Below the pieces are notes generated by a model. It made no database searches. It was not told the DNA's origin and worked only from the letters and a program-made list of their open reading frames with translations. A stretch of 10,132 bases of DNA from Planctomycetia bacterium (lineage in GTDB: Bacteria; Planctomycetota; Phycisphaerae; Phycisphaerales; SM1A02), in the NCBI GenBank assembly GCA_005799475.1, contig SYGQ01000161.1, positions 1 to 10,132 on the forward strand, read 5' to 3'. Position numbers and translations under genes: made by a program. Shown here one piece after another: positions 6,169 through 10,132 of the stretch; within the stretch, counting starts at the first letter, position 1, and the number at the start of each line of letters is the position of its first letter.

Positions 6169-8421
6169 TCAGGGCGTCCAACCTGCGAGCACTTCGGTCA
6201 GATCGGTGCCGTTCACGGTGCCGTCATCATTCAGATCAGCACTGGCGTCGTCTGTTCCCCACGCCGAGAGGATCGTCGTCAGGTCGAGGCCGTTGACCGA
6301 TCCGTCGTGGTTGATGTCCGCACGGTTGGGTGCGCCGCCATGGGTGAGAGCCGTTGCGGGAATCGTCGCCTTGGTCGTGCCCGGGCCCTGCCACGAGCCG
6401 ATCATTCCGGCGCCGCCGCCGTTCTCAAAGAACTCCATCGTGATGGCGTGGCGTCCAGCGGCGAGTTGAATGGTTCCGCTGGCCTCCTGCATGGCGTGGA
6501 GTCCGTCATTGATGACTACTGGCGTTGCGCCGATCAAGAGCCGTGACCCGTCGTCGGAGTTGGTGAAGAAGGTCCAGGTTCCAGAGGTGGGCACCTTCAC
6601 CCAGCCCACGAAACGCGCACCCACCTGATCGGCTCGACCGCTCGTTGCAAAATTCCCGCTCGTCGACGCGATGTTCACATCCGCGAGCACAGTCGAGCTG
6701 TAGGGCGTGAGTGCCGAGAAGTTCGGCAGCACGCTCGGATTCGAGAGTGCGTAGTAGTCAGTCGCGACTCCTGGCGTGTCGCCGATCGGATTCTCGGGCA
6801 GGCGCATTGGCGTGAGATCCACGGTGACAGAAGTCGTGTGCGTCGCGTCGCCGAGCTCCGAGATCGTGTAACTGAATTGCGCTGGGGTGGGTTGCGCCGG
6901 CAGCGGCGTGAAGCGGATCATGTCTCGCCCATCGGGTCCGGCGCCGGGGAGGATCGTCACGGATCCACCCGTCGCCGGAGTCGTTGCGCCCGTGACGGTG
7001 ATGTTTTCGCAATTGAATCGAACATCATTCGCCAGAACATCGATGTCCACGGCCGCTCCGGGGACGGCGGAAAGTCGGTCCGGGAATGCGAGGGGTGGCT
7101 GCTGCGGAGCGAAGAAGGGGCAGACCCCCGACTGCAAGTAGGTGTTGATCGAACCGATGCTCATCGCATGAAACTTCATTTGGATGTTGGTCATCCCACC
7201 CGGGCAGATGTGGCAGTAACTCATGATGGTGCCAATATCTTGATCGGCGGCGGAGCAGTCTTGCGGGTTCGATCCGCATCCATCGGCAACGGGCGAATAG
7301 TTGTGCGTGTGGGGCGCACCGAAGTTGTGGCCAAGCTCGTGCGCCACCACCATGATGTCCCAGTTGGCGCCGTTGTTGTCCAGGAGCGGGTAGGGGAAAC
7401 TGCCGGAGAGATTGCCGCTGACGCCATAGGCGTAGTCGCCGCACCCGGAGTTGAGGTAGGCCACCCCGCCGCCCAATGCGCGACCCGAGATCATGTGCGC
7501 CGAGTCGCGCTCGACGAGGAACATCCCCCAGTACCAGTGGTCGCGGAACTCACCGAGCGCGGCACCCGAGCTTGTCGCTGACCACGGGTCTGTCGTGCCC
7601 GTCCAGAGTCGCAGATAGATCATCCCGGGCCGATGAAAAACATCGCGCGAGTAGATGTCGATGAGCGCTGCGAACATCGTGCCGACATAGCCGACGGCGC
7701 TGGCCTCATTGCCGCCGAACTTGGCGAGGAACTCCATGTCGGTTTCGATGGCGATCCGGCTCTGCCGACACGGCTCAATCGACGCGATGCCACCTTGCGT
7801 CGTTGAGGGGTCTCCGGCGCTGGGTGGGAGGATCGCCTCGCAGCTCCACGGTTCGACTGGGAATGTCCCCGGCGGGACGGCATCCATGGCGTAGGAGACC
7901 AGCGGAAGTCCGGCGCTCGGCGGTCCAGTGGAAATCACCCATGTGCGCGAGTCATCGATGACATAGCCGGCGACGAATCCCTCGCCGCGCGAGAGCATGA
8001 CCCGCGAGTCGGGTCGGCCGACGATCGCGCCGAGAAAGCAGTCGAGTGTGGGGCGGGGAATCTCCCTTTCGATCAGTCGTCCCTTCTCGTCAAGCTCAGC
8101 GGCGATCAGTTCTGGGTTCAGTGCAAATGGATCGACGCGGTGCACGATGACAGTGGCCTCGAGTCCCGGTCCGAGCGGAAGTCGATCGAGTTGCGCGTGA
8201 TCGGTTGCTGAGAGCGCAGCCCATGCCCCCTCATCGATGACGAGCGCCGACACTGACTCGCGTAGGTGCGGCAGGATCGACGACTGGTCGTTGAGCCGGC
8301 GCATCGGGGCGCCAACGGCAACGACCTGCGCGAGCGATGGGATCGCCGTGGTGGGCAACTCTTGCGTGGTGGGTCCCGTGAAGGCGGTGGCGAGTGCCGT
8401 CGTGAGTGTCAGCGTGATCAT
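6169..8421 (-). CDS. Secreted metzincin (M12B-like) metalloprotease with PA14 and dockerin-like modules
   Basis: This is a 750-residue multidomain exported zinc protease. A short hydrophobic leader (residues 1-16) has an AxA-like site at 11-13 but no positive charge. Residues ~85-165 resemble a reprolysin propeptide (DCFLGAIVGRPDSRVMLS, 127-144). The catalytic domain (~220-435) contains HELGHNFGAPH, the metzincin HExxHxxGxxH with zinc ligands His361, His365 and His371, base Glu362, and a Met-turn TIMSYC at Met400. An Ig/cadherin-like module follows (~445-537, with VDIDVLANDV). Next is a PA14 domain (~550-692, TFFTNSDDGSRLLIG). Last come two dockerin-like calcium repeats: ADINHDGSVNGLDLTTILSAW (701-721, quoted here in part as ADINHDGSVNGLDL) and ADLNDDGTVNGTDL (728-741). 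The ATG at 8421 is preferred; an in-frame TTG at 8463 would add 14 residues. It lies 57 bp after the amidohydrolase gene. Its substrate is unknown. Confidence 0.88.
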   Translation of the reverse strand: MITLTLTTALATAFTGPTTQELPTTAIPSLAQVVAVGAPMRRLNDQSSILPHLRESVSALVIDEGAWAALSATDHAQLDRLPLGPGLEATVIVHRVDPFALNPELIAAELDEKGRLIEREIPRPTLDCFLGAIVGRPDSRVMLSRGEGFVAGYVIDDSRTWVISTGPPSAGLPLVSYAMDAVPPGTFPVEPWSCEAILPPSAGDPSTTQGGIASIEPCRQSRIAIETDMEFLAKFGGNEASAVGYVGTMFAALIDIYSRDVFHRPGMIYLRLWTGTTDPWSATSSGAALGEFRDHWYWGMFLVERDSAHMISGRALGGGVAYLNSGCGDYAYGVSGNLSGSFPYPLLDNNGANWDIMVVAHELGHNFGAPHTHNYSPVADGCGSNPQDCSAADQDIGTIMSYCHICPGGMTNIQMKFHAMSIGSINTYLQSGVCPFFAPQQPPLAFPDRLSAVPGAAVDIDVLANDVRFNCENITVTGATTPATGGSVTILPGAGPDGRDMIRFTPLPAQPTPAQFSYTISELGDATHTTSVTVDLTPMRLPENPIGDTPGVATDYYALSNPSVLPNFSALTPYSSTVLADVNIASTSGNFATSGRADQVGARFVGWVKVPTSGTWTFFTNSDDGSRLLIGATPVVINDGLHAMQEASGTIQLAAGRHAITMEFFENGGGAGMIGSWQGPGTTKATIPATALTHGGAPNRADINHDGSVNGLDLTTILSAWGTDDASADLNDDGTVNGTDLTEVLAGWTP

Positions 8422-8478
8422 CGTGGGGGTGTTCCATTGTGCCACGATCCACGGCCAATGCAACAGGGCACTTGTGTT

Positions 8479-9672
8479 TCAGTGCTGTGCGATGGCGAGA
8501 CGGACCATGGACTCGACGCCTGCCGCGATCGCATCATCATTGAAATCGAATAGGGGGTGGTGCAGGGATGGCATCGAGTCGGCGCCCCGAGGGCGCAGGC
8601 CAAGCAGGTAGAAACTTGCCCGTGCGTGCTCGCCGTAGTAGGCAAAGTCCTCGCCACCCATCGAAGGGTCGGTGACTTCGTGCACTTGGGCGCCCGCCAT
8701 GCACGCGACCGCTCGGCGCACAGCATTCGTTGCACTAGCGTCGTTGATCGTGGCGGGGCAGCCGACCGTGTATCGGATCGTCGCCTCGCACTGGTGGGCG
8801 CGCGCGGTGAGGGTCACGATCTCGTCGAATCGCGCAAGGGTGCGCGCTCGGGCATCGCCACCGAGCGTCCGGATCGTGCCCTCGAAAACAAGCTGCTGGG
8901 GGAGCACATTGAGCGCGTCGCCCGCACGGATGCGGCACACCGAGACGACGGCGCTCGTGCACGGATCGGTCGATCGGCTGACGATCGTCTGCAGTGACGC
9001 GACCGTCGCGGCCATCGCCACCACGACATCGTGCGCGAGGTGCGGCCAGGCCGCGTGCGATCCTCGGCCCGCGAGCGTGATGGAGAAGAAGTCGCCGGCC
9101 GCCATCACGGGGCCGTCCTTCACCCCGATGGAGCCCACTTCAAGCCACGGCCATCCGTGCAGCGCGTAGATCGACTCGACCGGGCCCCCGAGGCGGCCCG
9201 AAAGTGCGCCGTCGCTGATCATGCGTGGCGCGCCGTCGAGGTTCTCCTCAGCGGGCTGGAAGAGAAGCGTCACCGACCGCGGCAGGGCCTTCGCGCGCGC
9301 GAAGCTCGCGAGGATCCGGGCCGCTCCGACCAGGATGGTCGTGTGACCATCGTGCCCGCAGGCGTGCATCACCCCTGGGCAAGTCGACGCGTACGGCAGC
9401 CGCGTCTCTTCGGCGATAGGGAGCGCGTCCATGTCCGCGCGCAGCGCCATCGTCCTCGGCGACGCACCTGGGATGTGCGCGAGAATGCCCGTGCCGCCGG
9501 CGAGGCCAGTCAGGTGCTCAACGCCCGCATCGGTGAGTTCCTTCGACACCCGCGCGGCAGTGCGCTTCTCCTCGAGGCCGATCTCGGGGTGGGCGTGCAG
9601 GTCGTGCCGGAGCGCGACGAGCGACGGCAGTTCCCGACCGATGATCGTCGCCAGCGTCGGGAGTGAGGTCAT
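8479..9672 (-). CDS. M20D family metallo-amidohydrolase (hippurate / N-acyl-amino-acid hydrolase-like)
   Basis: Members of this family use two metal ions to hydrolyse amide bonds of N-acyl amino acids, hippurate-like conjugates or small peptides. The 397-residue protein is complete. The N-terminal RHDLHAHPE (22-30) is the family opening. Metal-site motifs are HACGHDGHT with Cys105 and His107, QPAEE with the catalytic and bridging Glu142 and Glu143, His172 in ALHGWPW, and the C-terminal HHPLFDFND with His371 or His372. The middle segment (~185-300), including GRGSHAAWP (202-210), is the lid/dimerisation domain. Cys105 in place of Asp at the bridging position is the normal M20D state. No signal peptide is visible, so it is probably cytoplasmic. 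The ATG at 9672 lies 25 bp after the stop of the release-factor-like gene, which suggests an operon. Motifs do not fix the substrate, and names such as amidohydrolase or hippurate hydrolase would be equally defensible. Confidence 0.92.
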   Translation of the reverse strand: MTSLPTLATIIGRELPSLVALRHDLHAHPEIGLEEKRTAARVSKELTDAGVEHLTGLAGGTGILAHIPGASPRTMALRADMDALPIAEETRLPYASTCPGVMHACGHDGHTTILVGAARILASFARAKALPRSVTLLFQPAEENLDGAPRMISDGALSGRLGGPVESIYALHGWPWLEVGSIGVKDGPVMAAGDFFSITLAGRGSHAAWPHLAHDVVVAMAATVASLQTIVSRSTDPCTSAVVSVCRIRAGDALNVLPQQLVFEGTIRTLGGDARARTLARFDEIVTLTARAHQCEATIRYTVGCPATINDASATNAVRRAVACMAGAQVHEVTDPSMGGEDFAYYGEHARASFYLLGLRPRGADSMPSLHHPLFDFNDDAIAAGVESMVRLAIAQH

Positions 9673-9697
9673 GGCTTCAGCCTATCGGCGTGAGACT

Positions 9698-10132
9698 TCA
9701 TGGTCGCCGCAGCGGTCGAAGCCCCGCGGCGGCACGACCGCGCGCAACGAACGAATGCGCTTCCTTCTCGCGAAGAATCACCTTTGAGAGTTGACTCGCT
9801 GAGATCCCGAGAGCCTTCGCGGCGGTCGCGATGTCGAAGTGGTGCGCGACCACCACATCGAGCGCCTCGGCGAGGATCGCTGGATAGTCGTGGTGATCTG
9901 TGGCCACATGGATGGCGGTTCCACGGACTCGTGATCGCCAGAGAGCGCTCGGATCGTGGTGGTCCCGTCCGACGAGGGTGCGCGCGTGGATGGCCAGTCG
10001 GACGCGCAGGCGCGTCAGCGCGACGCGGCGATTCTCGACTTGGCTGCGCCGTTCCGTCGCCTGCGCCTCGACCCCAGTGGGCGTGTGCACGACGAAGACC
10101 GCGGTTTCGACACGGTTGCGATGCTGACCGCC
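9698..10132 (-). CDS. Release-factor-like protein with GGQ motif, N-terminus cut by window edge
   Basis: The open frame enters from the right edge; 144 residues are visible. Translating past the GTG at 10090 to the edge gives GGQHRNRVETAVFVV as the first residues. This is the GGQ motif of class I peptide-chain release factors, which triggers peptidyl-tRNA hydrolysis in the ribosome. It continues with HTPTG and ERRSQVENRRVAL, the RF1/RF2-type continuation and not that of ArfB. After about residue 60 comes a tail unlike RF1/RF2: an ILAEALDVVVAHH segment and an HTH-like stretch (IATAAKALGISASQLSKVI), ending in RAAAGLRPLRRP. I recall similar tails in planctomycete proteins annotated as release-factor-like. 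Full RF1/RF2 have codon-recognition domains before GGQ, which cannot be seen here, but the sequence after GGQ argues against a standard RF. Ribosome rescue or a specialised hydrolase is a reasonable inference. It heads the minus-strand cluster. Confidence 0.8.
   Translation of the reverse strand, partial: GGQHRNRVETAVFVVHTPTGVEAQATERRSQVENRRVALTRLRVRLAIHARTLVGRDHHDPSALWRSRVRGTAIHVATDHHDYPAILAEALDVVVAHHFDIATAAKALGISASQLSKVILREKEAHSFVARGRAAAGLRPLRRP

Noticed and set aside
9031..9666. 211-codon plus-strand open frame
   Set aside because: It is antisense to the M20D amidohydrolase, whose metal-binding motifs fix the true strand.

Overview
The window is gene-dense, high-GC bacterial chromosome and looks like a member of the Planctomycetota, most likely near the Phycisphaerae. 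This placement is inferred from protein features, not from a marker tree. The features are a secreted protease ending in a paired dockerin-like repeat of the kind common in Phycisphaerales, a release-factor-like protein with the planctomycete-style C-terminal tail, and an AnmK-family kinase with an altered nucleotide-site motif. No transposase, integrase, CRISPR array, rRNA or phage gene was recognised, so this reads as core chromosome, not an island.

Layout. Positions 1-823 (minus strand) hold an anhydro-N-acetylmuramic acid kinase (anmK) that runs off the left edge. Divergent from it, 883-1854 (+) encodes UDP-glucuronate decarboxylase, which makes UDP-xylose. About 480 bp with no convincing gene follows, carrying small inverted repeats and the probable recA promoter. 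recA (2339-3604, +) has an unusually long, low-complexity N-terminal extension and is followed by a strong hairpin. A tRNA-Leu(CAG) gene lies at 3720-3803 (+) behind its own probable promoter. Next come a NifS/IscS-type cysteine desulfurase (3860-5026, +) and, 35 bp later, a transaldolase (5062-6144, +). Convergent to these, the right third is a minus-strand cluster read from right to left: a release-factor-like GGQ protein entering from the right edge (10132-9698), an M20D amidohydrolase (9672-8479), and a large secreted metzincin protease with propeptide, PA14 and dockerin-like modules (8421-6169).

How the genes relate. Most are independent housekeeping functions: cell-wall recycling, nucleotide-sugar synthesis, DNA repair, sulfur mobilisation, the pentose-phosphate pathway and translation. 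The desulfurase/transaldolase pair and the minus-strand trio are spaced like co-transcribed genes. An extracellular protease beside an amidohydrolase that cleaves N-acyl amino acids or peptides could serve nutrient scavenging, but this is inference from adjacency.

I found no clear undescribed multi-gene system. The points most worth checking are the RecA N-terminal extension, the inverted repeats at the recA and tRNA promoters, the variant AnmK motif and the tail of the release-factor-like protein.
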